A stretch of DNA of 19,967 bases from an uncultured Collinsella sp. GTDB lineage: Bacteria; Actinomycetota; Coriobacteriia; Coriobacteriales; Coriobacteriaceae. Below the pieces are notes generated by a model. It saw only the letters and a list, made by a program, of their open reading frames with translations. It had not been told where the DNA came from and did no database searches. Made by a program: the position numbers and the translations under genes. Positions 5,905 to 14,787 of this stretch are shown in pieces. The stretch spans positions 1 through 19,967 of the forward strand of contig CAUHFS010000041.1 in the NCBI GenBank assembly GCA_959605475.1, in the 5' to 3' direction. How positions within the stretch are numbered: position 1 is the stretch's first letter; every line of letters begins with the position of its first letter.

Positions 5905-8352
5905 ATGCATATGCCGAGCAAAATCGAAAAAAAGCAAGCCGCTGCAAAGCTGCGTAAGCCGCCGCACGACTTCTCGTATACGCAAAACCGAGAGCTTAGC
6001 TGGCTGCGCTTTGACAACCGCGTGCTTGACGAGGCCTTCGACGAGACCGTCCCGCTGTTTGAGCGCCTCAAGTTCGTGTCAATCTTCGAGTCCAACCTCG
6101 ACGAGTTTCTCATGGTGCGCGTGGGCGGCCTGTCCGACCTGGCAGAACTCAAAAAACAGCCCGTGGACAACAAGAGCAATATGACCGCCTCCGAACAGGT
6201 CGATGCCGTCATGGCAGAGCTGCCCGAGCTCCTTACCCGTTGGGAGTCCATCTTCAAGAGCATCGAGGGCAAACTCGACGCCCTGGGCGTTCACCGCGCT
6301 CGTATCGATTCGCTTACGCCCGAGGAACGCACCTTTGTCACCCGCTACTTCCAGGCCTACGTGTCACCGGTCATCTCGCCGCTGGTCATTGACCCGCGCC
6401 ACCCCTTCCCCAACCTGCGCAACGGCGCACTCTATCTAGCTTGCGGACTGGACGGTGTCACGGACGAGGAGAGCCTGCTGGGCCTTATCGAGATTCCCGC
6501 CTCGATGAACCGCGTGGTCGAGATCCCCTCGCCCGCCGGCACCTACTCCTACATCTTGCTCGAGGACGTCATTCTCGCCTGCCTGGACAGCTGCTTTGGC
6601 TCCTATAAGCCGCTCGACCGCGCTCTGATCCGCGTCACCCGCAATGCCGATATCGACCCGGACGGCGAGGGCGTCGAGGAGGAAGAGGATTACCGCCAGC
6701 ACATGAAGCGCATCCTCAAGAAGCGTCTGCGCCTGCAACCGGTGGTGCTTGCCGTCTCCGGTTCGCTCGAGAAGGCGACGCTCAAGACCATCCGCAAAGC
6801 GCTCGAGCTTTCGCGCCGCTCGGTTTTTACCTGCGATATCCCACTCGACCTGGGCTACGTCTTTGGCATCGAGGGCAAAATTCCCGAGCACCTGCGCAAC
6901 GAGCTCCTCTTTACGCCGTTTAAGCCGCAGCCCAACCCCACCATCGACATGTCCCGCTCCATTCGTGAGCAGGTGCTGCAGGGCGACAAGTTGCTCTTTT
7001 ACCCCTACGAGGCCATGAATCCGTTCCTGGACCTGGTACACGAGGCCGCATACGACCCCGAGTGCATCTCGCTACGCATCACGCTCTACCGCGTGGCCAA
7101 GCAGAGCCGCCTGTGCGAGTCGTTGATCGATGCCGCCGAGAACGGCAAAGAGGTCACGGTGCTCATGGAGCTCCGCGCGCGCTTTGACGAGCAAAATAAC
7201 ATCGAGTGGGCAGAGCGTCTGGAAGAAGCGGGCTGCACCGTCATCTATGGCTCCGAGGGCTTTAAATGCCACTCAAAGATCTGCCAGCTTACCTATCGCG
7301 AGGGTATGGCGCTCACCCGACTCACGCTTTTGGGTACCGGCAACTTTAACGAGAAGACGGCCAAGCTCTACAGCGACTTTATGCTCATGACCGCCCATCC
7401 CGGCATCGGCGAAGACGCCAACCTGTTCTTCCGCAACCTGTCGCTGGGCAACCTGCGCGGCGACTACCGCTTTTTGGGCGTGGCGCCCGTCGGCCTTAAG
7501 CCGCTCATCATGCGCGGTCTGGACCGCGAGATACAACGTGCGCTCGCCGGCGAGCCCGCCCGCGTGTTCTTTAAGCTCAACTCGCTCACCGACCGCGAGG
7601 TCATCGACAAGATCTCCGAGGCATCGTGTGCCGGCGTGCGCGTGGACATGATCATCCGCGGCATCTCGTGCCTGAAGCCCAACATTGCGGGCAAGACCGA
7701 AAACGTGCACGTACGTTCTATCGTCGGACGTTTCTTGGAGCACGCGCGCGTCTATGCCTTCGGCGTGGACTCGGACATGATCTACCTGAGTTCTGCCGAC
7801 ATGATGACGCGCAACACCGAGCATCGCGTAGAAATCGCCTTCCCCGTGCTCGACCCCACCTGCCGCGCGCTGGTGCACGAGTACATGGGCATGCAGCTGC
7901 GCGACAACGTGAAGGCACGTAGCCTGACGAGCGACGGCACCTGGGTTCCCGTAGAGCGAAAAGAGGGTGAGAAGCCCTTTAACTCGCAGGAGTTCCTGTT
8001 GGAGCGCGCTTATCGCAACGCCGAGTCCGCAGCCGTGGTTTCGGAGCCCGTCGCCAAAGCAAAACCGGAATCCGCACCTGTTCTGGGCCCCAAGCCCGAG
8101 CCACAGCCGGCAGCCCCTAAGGTACAGAAGGTCCAGGCGACCGTCATCGAGCCCGACCTGGAGCCCGAGCCCGAGCCTGCACCCCAGCCTCAGCCGCAGA
8201 CCGCCAAGCCCGCGCCCCAGGCAAGCGCCCGCCGCGAGAAACCCGCCGGCAAGACCAAAGCCATCGAGCGCCATCGCCCCGGTCGCGTGCGCATGGGCTT
8301 GGGCCTGATCGGCCTGGGTCTTAAGACGCTCATTACCGGTAAGACGAAATAG
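5905..8352 (+). CDS. ppk: Polyphosphate kinase (PPK1) with long C-terminal extension
   Basis: Polymerises the terminal phosphate of ATP into inorganic polyphosphate, reversibly; often membrane-associated. From the ATG at 5905 the protein has 815 residues. The N-terminal domain is recognisable from RELSWLRFDNRVLDEA (about 29-44) and FESNLDEFLMVRVGGL (61-76). The two PLD-like catalytic domains carry GFKCHSK with the autophosphorylated His456 and GRFLEHARV with His613. PPK1 proteins are usually about 690-740 residues. Here roughly 100 more follow: a Pro/Glu/Gln-rich tract (about 718-777) and then a basic, Gly/Leu-rich tail ending GKTK. The start is uncertain: no good ribosome binding site is visible, ATG at 5911 is an alternative, and the frame is open to 5866. 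A strong terminator follows, so it is probably monocistronic. Confidence 0.95.
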   Translation: MHMPSKIEKKQAAAKLRKPPHDFSYTQNRELSWLRFDNRVLDEAFDETVPLFERLKFVSIFESNLDEFLMVRVGGLSDLAELKKQPVDNKSNMTASEQVDAVMAELPELLTRWESIFKSIEGKLDALGVHRARIDSLTPEERTFVTRYFQAYVSPVISPLVIDPRHPFPNLRNGALYLACGLDGVTDEESLLGLIEIPASMNRVVEIPSPAGTYSYILLEDVILACLDSCFGSYKPLDRALIRVTRNADIDPDGEGVEEEEDYRQHMKRILKKRLRLQPVVLAVSGSLEKATLKTIRKALELSRRSVFTCDIPLDLGYVFGIEGKIPEHLRNELLFTPFKPQPNPTIDMSRSIREQVLQGDKLLFYPYEAMNPFLDLVHEAAYDPECISLRITLYRVAKQSRLCESLIDAAENGKEVTVLMELRARFDEQNNIEWAERLEEAGCTVIYGSEGFKCHSKICQLTYREGMALTRLTLLGTGNFNEKTAKLYSDFMLMTAHPGIGEDANLFFRNLSLGNLRGDYRFLGVAPVGLKPLIMRGLDREIQRALAGEPARVFFKLNSLTDREVIDKISEASCAGVRVDMIIRGISCLKPNIAGKTENVHVRSIVGRFLEHARVYAFGVDSDMIYLSSADMMTRNTEHRVEIAFPVLDPTCRALVHEYMGMQLRDNVKARSLTSDGTWVPVERKEGEKPFNSQEFLLERAYRNAESAAVVSEPVAKAKPESAPVLGPKPEPQPAAPKVQKVQATVIEPDLEPEPEPAPQPQPQTAKPAPQASARREKPAGKTKAIERHRPGRVRMGLGLIGLGLKTLITGKTK

Positions 8353-8354
8353 TC

Positions 8355-8380
8355 GTTTGTAGAAGCAGTTTGTAGAAGCG
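8355..8380. repeat. Tandem 13-mer, two copies
   Basis: GTTTGTAGAAGCA (8355-8367) is followed directly by GTTTGTAGAAGCG (8368-8380), just after the ppk stop codon and running into the terminator's first arm. It is probably a replication-slippage duplication with no evident function. Confidence 0.7.
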
Positions 8381-8419
8381 CCCCGCATTTGAGGAAAGCC
8401 TCGGATGCAGGGCGCTTTT
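8377..8419 (+). terminator. Intrinsic terminator of ppk
   Basis: Arms AGCGCCC-C-GCAT (8378-8388) and ATGC-A-GGGCGCT (8405-8416) pair with one mismatch. An inner GAGG/CCTC (8391-8394, 8399-8402) closes the top, and TTTTCC follows the last arm. This separates ppk from the downstream methyltransferase gene. Confidence 0.85.
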
Positions 8420-8466
8420 CCCTGCTACCATGGTTGCGGACAACAACGCGAATGACGGGCAGGAAT

Positions 8467-9780
8467 ATGAAGCTCACCATAGAATCGATGACGTATGGCG
8501 CCGATGGTCTGGCGCATGCCGATAACGGCAAAGCCGTATTTGTGCAGGGCGCCGTGGCGGGCGACACCGTCGAGGCCGAGATCGTGCAGGACGGCAAATC
8601 GTTTATGCGCGCCCGCGCCACCGAGATTCTGGAGCCGAGCCCCGATCGAATTCAGCCTCCCTGCCCCTTCGTGGGCATCTGCGGTGGCTGCTCGTGGGGC
8701 AACCTCTCACGCACCGCTCAGCTTGCCGCCAAGGAGCAAAACCTGCGCTCCACGCTCGAGCGCATCGGCAAGTTCACCCCTGAGCAAGTCGACGAGCTGG
8801 TGCAGCCCATCCGCCACACCAAGGACGATTGGGGCTACCGCAATAAAATTGAGCTCGAACCGACCGTTGTAAACGGCCGCGTGCGTCTTGGCATGCACGG
8901 CGTCGATTCCAGCAAGATTGTGACCGTCGATTCGTGCCCGTTGTTCGACAAACGCTTCCCCAAGGCACTCAAATCGGTTGTCGGCGCGCTCAATTATCTG
9001 AGCGGCAGCCACGACCTGGGCTTGGAGCGCGTGGGCATTCGCGCCTCGCGCCGCACCAAGGCACTCGAGGTGGCGCTCTGGACGCCTACGGGCTTTTTCC
9101 CGCGCTCACAGGTCTCGCGCGTGCTGGCAGACGCCGCACACCCCACGAGCATAGTGCGCGTTATGAGCAAGGGTGAAAAGAAAGCCCGCCGTGTCTCCAA
9201 GGTCGAAATGCTCGCCGGAGAGGGCTCGTGGACCGAGAACATCGCTGACGGCCAGATGCGCTTGTCTGCCCCGTCTTTTTTCCAGGTCAACACCAAGGGT
9301 GCCGAGATTTTGATCGACCTTGTCATGGAAGCGCTCGACCCGCAGGAAGACGAGCTTGCCGTGGACCTGTACTGCGGTGCCGGCACCTTTACCCTACCGC
9401 TCGCCCGCCGCTGCGACTTTGTCGCCGCCGTCGAGGCCTACGGCCCCGCTGTGCGCGACCTGCGCCGTAACCTAGAGATCAACAAACTCGATAACGTCGA
9501 CGTCATCGGCGGCGACGCGGTGCGCGAGTTCCCCGACCAGGATGCCGACGTCTTGGTGGTCGACCCGCCGCGCGCAGGCCTCGCCCCCGAAGCGATCGGC
9601 CTTATCGCCAGCACGAGTGCTCGCGATGTCGCCTACGTGAGCTGCGACCCGGCCACCCTGGCACGCGATCTCAAACGCTTTGTCGAAGAAGGCACCTTCT
9701 CCCCCGTAAAGATCACGCCAGTTGACCTGTTCCCGCAAACCTTCCACTGCGAAACCGTCGTCCACCTCAAGCGCAACTAG
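8467..9780 (+). CDS. rlmD: 23S rRNA (uracil-C5)-methyltransferase, RlmD/TrmA family
   Basis: A SAM-dependent RNA uracil-C5 methyltransferase of 437 residues. In order: an N-terminal TRAM-like RNA-binding domain (about 1-55), a [4Fe-4S] cluster motif CPFVGICGGC (Cys66, Cys72, Cys75) completed by Cys157, the SAM-binding DLYCGAGT (300-307), DPPR (366-369), the catalytic nucleophile Cys393 in YVSCDPAT, and a C-terminal HCETVVHL. The cluster and layout fit RlmD or the dual RlmCD type (U747/U1939 in 23S rRNA); the exact target base cannot be fixed from sequence. The ATG at 8467 is preferred because AGGA lies just upstream and the TRAM domain starts at once; the frame is open to 8389, but that extension would lie inside the ppk terminator. 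Confidence 0.9.
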   Translation: MKLTIESMTYGADGLAHADNGKAVFVQGAVAGDTVEAEIVQDGKSFMRARATEILEPSPDRIQPPCPFVGICGGCSWGNLSRTAQLAAKEQNLRSTLERIGKFTPEQVDELVQPIRHTKDDWGYRNKIELEPTVVNGRVRLGMHGVDSSKIVTVDSCPLFDKRFPKALKSVVGALNYLSGSHDLGLERVGIRASRRTKALEVALWTPTGFFPRSQVSRVLADAAHPTSIVRVMSKGEKKARRVSKVEMLAGEGSWTENIADGQMRLSAPSFFQVNTKGAEILIDLVMEALDPQEDELAVDLYCGAGTFTLPLARRCDFVAAVEAYGPAVRDLRRNLEINKLDNVDVIGGDAVREFPDQDADVLVVDPPRAGLAPEAIGLIASTSARDVAYVSCDPATLARDLKRFVEEGTFSPVKITPVDLFPQTFHCETVVHLKRN

Positions 9781-9886
9781 CCACTTAATCATTGCTCAGA
9801 AAAATCATTGGGAAATCGAGCGTGGCAAGCGGAGGTCTTCGGGGTATAAGACGGCTAATTGTATGCCGCCTATGAAAGGAACCCTC

Positions 9887-10429
9887 ATGCCCAGCGTTGC
9901 CGTTCTCGCCGCCGATGGCTTTGAAACTATTGAATGCTTGACCATGGTCGATGTCATGCGTCGCGGCGGCGTGCGTGCCACGCTCGTCTCGATCATGCCC
10001 ACGCGCGAGGTCGTAAGCTCGCTGCAGATCCCCGTGACCTGCAATGCGCTCTTTGATGAAATCGACTTTGACGAGTACGACTGCGTCGTGCTGCCCGGCG
10101 GCCTACCCGGTGCCACCAACCTGCGCGCCGATCAGCGCGTCTGCGACGTGGTCCGCGAGTTCGCCGCGACCAAGCACGTCGCCGCCATCTGCGCCGCCCC
10201 GTTTATCCTGGGCGAGCTCGACCTGCTCGAGGGGCGCCACGCCACGTGCTTCCCTGGCTTTGAGAAAAGCTTCCCCGAAGGCGCCTATACCGGCGAGAAG
10301 GTTACGCAAGACGGCAACATCATCACCGCCAGCGGCATGGCCCAGTCGCTCCCCTTTGCGCTCGAGCTGCTGCGCACGCTCGCTGGCGACAAGGCCGTCG
10401 AGAAGGTCGCCGAGGGCATTCAGCTATGA
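9887..10429 (+). CDS. DJ-1/PfpI family protein
   Basis: A 180-residue protein of the DJ-1/ThiJ/PfpI superfamily, small cytoplasmic proteins described as glyoxalases, deglycases or stress protectants. The nucleophile elbow AAICAAP holds Cys102; Glu16, in GFETIE, aligns with the conserved glutamate that activates this cysteine in human DJ-1; VDVMRRGGV (21-29) also matches that family closely. The start is fixed by GAAAGGA 6 nt upstream. Its stop overlaps the start of maf by 4 nt (ATGA), implying translational coupling. Function beyond family membership is uncertain. Confidence 0.9.
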   Translation: MPSVAVLAADGFETIECLTMVDVMRRGGVRATLVSIMPTREVVSSLQIPVTCNALFDEIDFDEYDCVVLPGGLPGATNLRADQRVCDVVREFAATKHVAAICAAPFILGELDLLEGRHATCFPGFEKSFPEGAYTGEKVTQDGNIITASGMAQSLPFALELLRTLAGDKAVEKVAEGIQL

Positions 10430-11007
10430 TTTTGGCTTCGCAATCACCGCGCCGCATCGAGTTGATGCGCGAGGCGGGCTATACCATTCGCATCATTCCT
10501 GCCGATATCGACGAAACGCCGTTTGATGGCGAGGCCCCGCTTACGCTCGTTGAACGCTTAGCACGCGCAAAAGCCGCCGCCGTTGCCGCCGAGCATGCCG
10601 AGCCCAACGAGCTGACGGTCGCGGCCGACACCATCGTCACCTTTGACGGCAAGATTCTGGGCAAGCCGGCAACCGAGGACGAGGCGCGCACCATGCTCCG
10701 TGAGCTTTCGGGCCGCACGCACCAGGTTGCAACCGGCGTCTGCATCGTTAAGGCAGGCGATACGGCCGCCCCGCATGCCGCCGAAAGCCTATCCTTTGTC
10801 GATGTGACCGACGTGACGTTCTACGAGCTCACCGACGAGCAGATCGAGCACTACGTCGCCTCGGGTGAGCCCATGGACAAGGCCGGCGCCTACGGCATTC
10901 AGGGCACAGGAGGACGCATGCTCGTGCACGATATTTCGGGCGACTTCTATAACGTGGTGGGCCTACCCATCGCCCGCGTCGCGCGCGCGATTCAAAAACT
11001 CTCGTAA
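10426..11007 (+). CDS. maf: Maf-family nucleoside triphosphate pyrophosphatase
   Basis: Hydrolyses non-canonical or pyrimidine nucleoside triphosphates (dTTP, UTP and modified forms) to monophosphates and pyrophosphate; the family is linked to septum inhibition and housecleaning. The 193-residue length is typical. Visible are the N-terminal LASQSPRR (3-10), RLARAKA (44-50), VAADTIV with Asp68 (65-71), GKP, the SGRTHQVATGVCI strand (95-107) and KAGAYGIQG (152-160). Q/SxK-type signatures favour the dTTP/UTP subfamily (YhdE-like), which is an inference. Translation is probably coupled to the upstream DJ-1 gene. Confidence 0.93.
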   Translation: MILASQSPRRIELMREAGYTIRIIPADIDETPFDGEAPLTLVERLARAKAAAVAAEHAEPNELTVAADTIVTFDGKILGKPATEDEARTMLRELSGRTHQVATGVCIVKAGDTAAPHAAESLSFVDVTDVTFYELTDEQIEHYVASGEPMDKAGAYGIQGTGGRMLVHDISGDFYNVVGLPIARVARAIQKLS

Positions 11008-11015
11008 TTGCATCT

Positions 11016-11038
11016 GGCGCTGGGTATCCCCCGGCGCC
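11016..11038 (+). terminator. Possible weak terminator after maf
   Basis: A 9-bp stem (GGCGCTGGG at 11016-11024, CCCGGCGCC at 11030-11038, one G-U pair, 5-nt loop) is followed by TACAATTTT rather than a clean U run. It lies 9 nt after the maf stop and may give partial termination before the P1 hydrolase gene. Confidence 0.5.
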
Positions 11039-11108
11039 TACAATTTTGGCGTACCGTACGGATCCCGACCGGGCACAAGGCGCGGCGGAAAACCGATAGG
11101 AGTTAAAC

Positions 11109-12110
11109 ATGGATACACTGCTCGAGGCCATTGACGTCTGCGACGTCGATGGCTTTTGCTATGGCAACTATACGGACGAGGAGGCCGGCACCGGTTGCAC
11201 CGTAATCGTGGCACCCGAGGGCGCCACCGGCGGCGTTGACGTTCGCGGCGGTGCTCCAGCATCGCGCGAAACCGACCTGCTGCGTCCCGAGAACACCGTC
11301 GACAAGGTCCACGCCGTCTGCCTTTCGGGCGGATCGGCCTTTGGCCTCGAGGCTGCAAGCGGCGTCGCTCGCGAGCTTGAGAGCCGTGGCATCGGCCTTT
11401 CCGTCGGCCCCACGCAGGTGCCTATCGTGTGCTCCAGCTGTATCTTCGACCTCGCCTTTGGCGATCCCACCGTTCGCCCCGACATTGAAGCCGGCATCGC
11501 AGCCGTGCGCGAGGCACTCGACAACACCCCCACCACGCTCGAACAGGGCAATGTAGGTGCCGGCACGGGTGCCACCGTCGGAAAGCTCATGGGGCCCACC
11601 ACCTGCATGAAAGCCGGCCTTGGCGCTGCCGCCGTGGCGCTCGGTCCCGTTAAGGTAGGCGCCGTGGTTTCGGTCAACGCCTGCGGCAACGTGGTCGACC
11701 CCTTCACCGGCGAGTGGGTCGCCGGCATGCGCGCCGCCGCCGATAGCGACCAGATTATCGACATGGAGCTTGCCGCCTTTGCCGCCGCCGGATCTATGCA
11801 GATGCCGCTTGACCGCACCAACACCACCATCAGCTGCATCGTCACCAACGTGGAGCTCACTAAGGCCCAGGCTACCAAGGTCTCCCAGATGGCCGCAGAC
11901 GCCTACGCACACGCCATCCGTCCCACGCACACCACCAACGACGGCGACACCATCTACACCCTCGCCAGCGGCAAACTGGGCACCCAGGCAAGCGCCGCCG
12001 TTCCCCTAGACCTGCTGGGCATGCTCGCCGTAAGGGCATTGGAAACCGCCATCGTAAACGGAGCCAAAACCGCCAAAACCTCCCACGGCATCCCAGGCGC
12101 CGCGAAGTAG
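11109..12110 (+). CDS. P1-family (DmpA/NylC-like, S58) self-processing hydrolase
   Basis: A 333-residue protein of the P1/S58 family: N-terminal-nucleophile hydrolases including the aminopeptidase DmpA and the 6-aminohexanoate oligomer hydrolase NylC. The proenzyme cuts itself before a Ser/Thr, which becomes the catalytic residue. Here the site appears to be Asn238-Thr239 in RTNTTISC, as in NylC-type members. Other family features are the Gly-rich CLSGGSAFGLEAASGV (71-86) and GNVGAGTGATVGK (147-159). The start is supported by TAGGAG 8 nt upstream. No signal peptide is seen, so it is presumably cytoplasmic. The natural substrate is unknown; small peptides or amides are likely. Structured element A follows 12 nt after the stop. 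Confidence 0.88.
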   Translation: MDTLLEAIDVCDVDGFCYGNYTDEEAGTGCTVIVAPEGATGGVDVRGGAPASRETDLLRPENTVDKVHAVCLSGGSAFGLEAASGVARELESRGIGLSVGPTQVPIVCSSCIFDLAFGDPTVRPDIEAGIAAVREALDNTPTTLEQGNVGAGTGATVGKLMGPTTCMKAGLGAAAVALGPVKVGAVVSVNACGNVVDPFTGEWVAGMRAAADSDQIIDMELAAFAAAGSMQMPLDRTNTTISCIVTNVELTKAQATKVSQMAADAYAHAIRPTHTTNDGDTIYTLASGKLGTQASAAVPLDLLGMLAVRALETAIVNGAKTAKTSHGIPGAAK

Positions 12111-12122
12111 CCTAACCTGACC

Positions 12123-12247
12123 GGTTGCCCGGTGGGGCTTGGTTATGTTCGCTGCTCTACAGTCCTGGCTCGCACGAAGAGCACATTAAGTGCTCTTCGG
12201 CTCGTGCGGAACTCGCGACAAACATAACCAAGCCCCACCGGGCAACC
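12123..12247 (-). repeat. Structured inverted-repeat element A
   Basis: A perfect 27-bp outer stem (12123-12149 with 12221-12247) encloses a 71-nt core with a 10-bp apical hairpin (12175-12184 with 12190-12199, loop ATTAA). Read on the minus strand the core carries TTCCGCA (12211-12205), the hairpin and AGGACTGT (12166-12159), shared with elements B and C. The core of A on minus is nearly the same as that of B on plus, but the outer stems are unrelated. It lies just after the P1 hydrolase gene. No U run follows, so it is not a standard terminator, though it could block transcription from either side. Confidence 0.9.
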
Positions 12248-12340
12248 TACCAACCAAAATCTTTTCAGCCCAGGCCCCTGTGTACCGCGCGTCTAAGATC
12301 TTCAAATTCAATTAACCTGACAATCGATTCTTATAGCAGA

Positions 12341-12450
12341 GGCCCCTTGGCCTTTAGTTTGCTACAAGTTCCGCACGAGCCGGAAAGCACTTAATGTGCT
12401 TTCCTTGCGAGCAGGACTGTTCGCAGTAGCAAACTAAAGGCCAAGGGGCC
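12341..12450 (+). repeat. Structured inverted-repeat element B
   Basis: A perfect 24-bp outer stem (12341-12364 with 12427-12450) encloses a 62-nt core. The apical hairpin is a 9-bp stem with loop TTAAT (12382-12390 with 12396-12404). TTCCGCA is at 12369-12375 and AGGACTGT at 12413-12420 on the plus strand. It lies 32 nt from the stop of the converging glycosyltransferase gene, so A and B form an oppositely oriented pair in one convergent junction. The 93 nt between them (12248-12340) show nothing else. Confidence 0.9.
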
Positions 12451-12482
12451 CAGTCAACCTATCAGCAGCGATTACTCAGCAG

Positions 12483-13514
12483 CTAGTTGAATTTGGAGAT
12501 CTTTGAGGCAAGACGGTATAGGCCGAGTGTGGTTTTGTCCCCGGCACGACCGCGCAGGTTGGTGAAGAACCCGACCACGCCGTAGCGGGCACGACGATAC
12601 ATGCGCTCGTCGTAGGCCTTCAAATCATTCCACAGCGTCTTTAGGCGCTCGTCGGCGCAATCTTCCTCAGAAAGCTTGGTGAGCACCGAGCAGATCGCCA
12701 TCATCATGGTGAAGTAGCCCATCATGTACGAACGCAGACGCGACGACTCAACATCGCTGTACAGGTGGTACGACTCCATCATGATACGCGTAACACGGAA
12801 CTGCTGGTCCAGACGCTTGACCATCGTTGCCTCGTTGACGCTCTGGCCTTCGCGACCGATAAAGTAGCGGTAGAGGTCAATGTCGGCGTAGTACATGGTC
12901 TTGCAACGCGGCAGCGGTACGTAGGCGTAGATGTTGTCCACATAGAACGTGTGCGGCGGCATGGGAAGGTTGGACTCGCGCAGCACATCCGTGCGATAGC
13001 ACAGGCTGTGCATGAGTAGGTTCTGGTCCAGGCGGAAATGACCGATCTGATCCCAGGAAAAGATCTTCTTGCGCGGCAGGGCAAATTTGTAGCCAATAGC
13101 GGTATGCGTGCCCTCGTAAACTTTCTCGTACACGTAGTTCGAGATAAACAGGTCAACGCGCTGGTCGCGCTCCTCAAAGCCACGCAGAATCGACAGCATG
13201 GTCGAAAGGGCAGCGCCGTCAAGCCAGTCGTCCGAGTCGACAACCTTGTAGTAGGTGCCCTGTGCCTCGCGCAGACCCGAAAGGACGGCAATACCGTGAC
13301 CGCCATTCTCCTGGTGTACCGCGCGAATGATACCGGGATAACGTGCCTCCCACTCATCGGCCTTGGCGGCCGTCTCGTCCTTGGAGCCGTCGTCCACCAC
13401 GATAATCTCGATATCGGTGGCGTAATTGCTCCCCTCCAAGATGGAGATGATGCAATGGTCCATGTCCTTGGCGGCGTTATACAAGGGAATACCGAATGTT
13501 ATGACTTTATGCAT
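12483..13514 (-). CDS. Family 2 glycosyltransferase next to glf
   Basis: A GT-A fold glycosyltransferase of 343 residues, transferring a sugar from a nucleotide donor in cell-surface glycan synthesis. The N-terminal half shows the GT2 pattern: KVITFGIPLYNAA (3-15), DDGS (41-44), ENGGHG (69-74) and the metal-binding DSDDW (93-97). The C-terminal half is less conserved; no clear membrane helix was seen. The ATG at 13514 is preferred because it starts the fold exactly and overlaps the end of glf by 8 nt (ATGCATAA), implying translational coupling. A start at 13532 (six more residues) is possible. Adjacency to UDP-galactopyranose mutase suggests a galactofuranosyl or related transferase (inference). 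Confidence 0.87.
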   Translation of the reverse strand: MHKVITFGIPLYNAAKDMDHCIISILEGSNYATDIEIIVVDDGSKDETAAKADEWEARYPGIIRAVHQENGGHGIAVLSGLREAQGTYYKVVDSDDWLDGAALSTMLSILRGFEERDQRVDLFISNYVYEKVYEGTHTAIGYKFALPRKKIFSWDQIGHFRLDQNLLMHSLCYRTDVLRESNLPMPPHTFYVDNIYAYVPLPRCKTMYYADIDLYRYFIGREGQSVNEATMVKRLDQQFRVTRIMMESYHLYSDVESSRLRSYMMGYFTMMMAICSVLTKLSEEDCADERLKTLWNDLKAYDERMYRRARYGVVGFFTNLRGRAGDKTTLGLYRLASKISKFN

Positions 13515-14709
13515 GGCAGGCGATAATCTCATCCGAAAGATCGAGGGCGGAATTGGTCACGGCGTCCATATCGTAGTAACGATACTCGGCCAGACGACCC
13601 ACCGGGTGGAAGTTCGTCAGGTTCTGGACGCGCTCAAGATAGCGTTCATAGAGTTCACGGTTCTCGGGCTCTAGAATGGCGTAGTACGGCGTCTCGCCCG
13701 AGCCGGGCGTATAGGCCTTGGAGTACTCCTTCATGATGGTGGTCTTGCCGGGCAGGACCTGACCGGTCATGTTCTTGAACTCGGTGATACGCGTGTAATC
13801 CTCGCTCGTGGTGTAATTGACGGTGCCCACGGGCTGGAACTGGTCCATATCGAGCGTCTCGAACTTCATGTCGAGCGTACGGTACGGCAGGGCACCCAAG
13901 TCGAGATTGAACAGCTCATCGAGCGGACCGGTGTAGACGATCTCGCCGCCGTAGACCTTGCCGTCGACCTTGACGGTTGTCTCGTCGATCTCGAAGAGAA
14001 CGCGAGCATCCACGTCGCAGAACACATCAATCAGGTCGTGGTCGAGCATGTGCTCAAACAGCGCCGTGTAGCCATCCTGCGGCATACCCTGGAAGGGGGC
14101 CTGCGGGAAGTAGCGATCATCGTCGCCCACAAAAACGGGAACGCGGCCGGTGATCGAGGGATCGATCTGGTCGGGCGTCTGACCCCACTGCTTCATGGTG
14201 TAATGCAAAAAGACGTTCTCGTAGACGTAATCAGCGACCTCGGCCAAGTCGGGGTCGTTCTTCTTACGCAGCTCCATGATGGGCACTTTGACATCCTTGC
14301 CAAAGGTCTCCACGAGCTTCTGATACAGCTCCTCGCCGCGCTCATCACCAAAGGCGAGCTTGAGACTCGCATGGTTGAAGGGCACGGGCATAAGGGTACC
14401 GTTGATGTTGGCGAGCACCTTGTGCTGATAATCCGTCCACTTGGTAAAGCGCGACAGGAAATTATGCACGCGCTCGTTAAAGGTGTGATAGATATGCGGA
14501 CCGTACTCGTGGATCAGGATTCCGGCCTCGTCAGTGCAGTCATAGGCATTGCCCGCAATGTGGCTACGGCGCTCCAAAACGGCAACACGATAGCCGATGG
14601 TCTCGGCAAGACGGCGGGCGCAAACGGCACCGGCATATCCAGCACCGACGACAATCATGTCGTACGCGCCGGCGTTAAAGCCTTCAGGCAGGCCTGAGGT
14701 AATCTGCAT
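13507..14709 (-). CDS. glf: UDP-galactopyranose mutase
   Basis: A flavoenzyme that interconverts UDP-galactopyranose and UDP-galactofuranose, the donor for galactofuranose in surface polysaccharides. The 400-residue length is normal. The N-terminal FAD-binding motif VVGAGYAGAVCARRL (20-34) and HIAGNAYD (50-57) are clear, as are HEYGPHIYHTF (67-77) and the C-terminal GRLAEYRYYDMDA typical of the family. The start has AAGGAGT 4 nt upstream. It forms a two-gene unit with the glycosyltransferase and is transcribed divergently from pta. Confidence 0.95.
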   Translation of the reverse strand: MQITSGLPEGFNAGAYDMIVVGAGYAGAVCARRLAETIGYRVAVLERRSHIAGNAYDCTDEAGILIHEYGPHIYHTFNERVHNFLSRFTKWTDYQHKVLANINGTLMPVPFNHASLKLAFGDERGEELYQKLVETFGKDVKVPIMELRKKNDPDLAEVADYVYENVFLHYTMKQWGQTPDQIDPSITGRVPVFVGDDDRYFPQAPFQGMPQDGYTALFEHMLDHDLIDVFCDVDARVLFEIDETTVKVDGKVYGGEIVYTGPLDELFNLDLGALPYRTLDMKFETLDMDQFQPVGTVNYTTSEDYTRITEFKNMTGQVLPGKTTIMKEYSKAYTPGSGETPYYAILEPENRELYERYLERVQNLTNFHPVGRLAEYRYYDMDAVTNSALDLSDEIIACHA

Positions 14710-14787
14710 CGATACTCCTTGTCAAAAGCCACGGGCTCGTTAGCTGGGCTTTTCTCGAACATTCTTCGAGACATATTTATCAGATCG

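Noticed and set aside
12123..12450. Elements A and B as the two ends of one insertion sequence or miniature transposon
   Set aside because: The 93 nt between them hold no gene, the outer arms of A and B are unrelated, and no target duplication is seen. C occurs alone, so each is a unit by itself.
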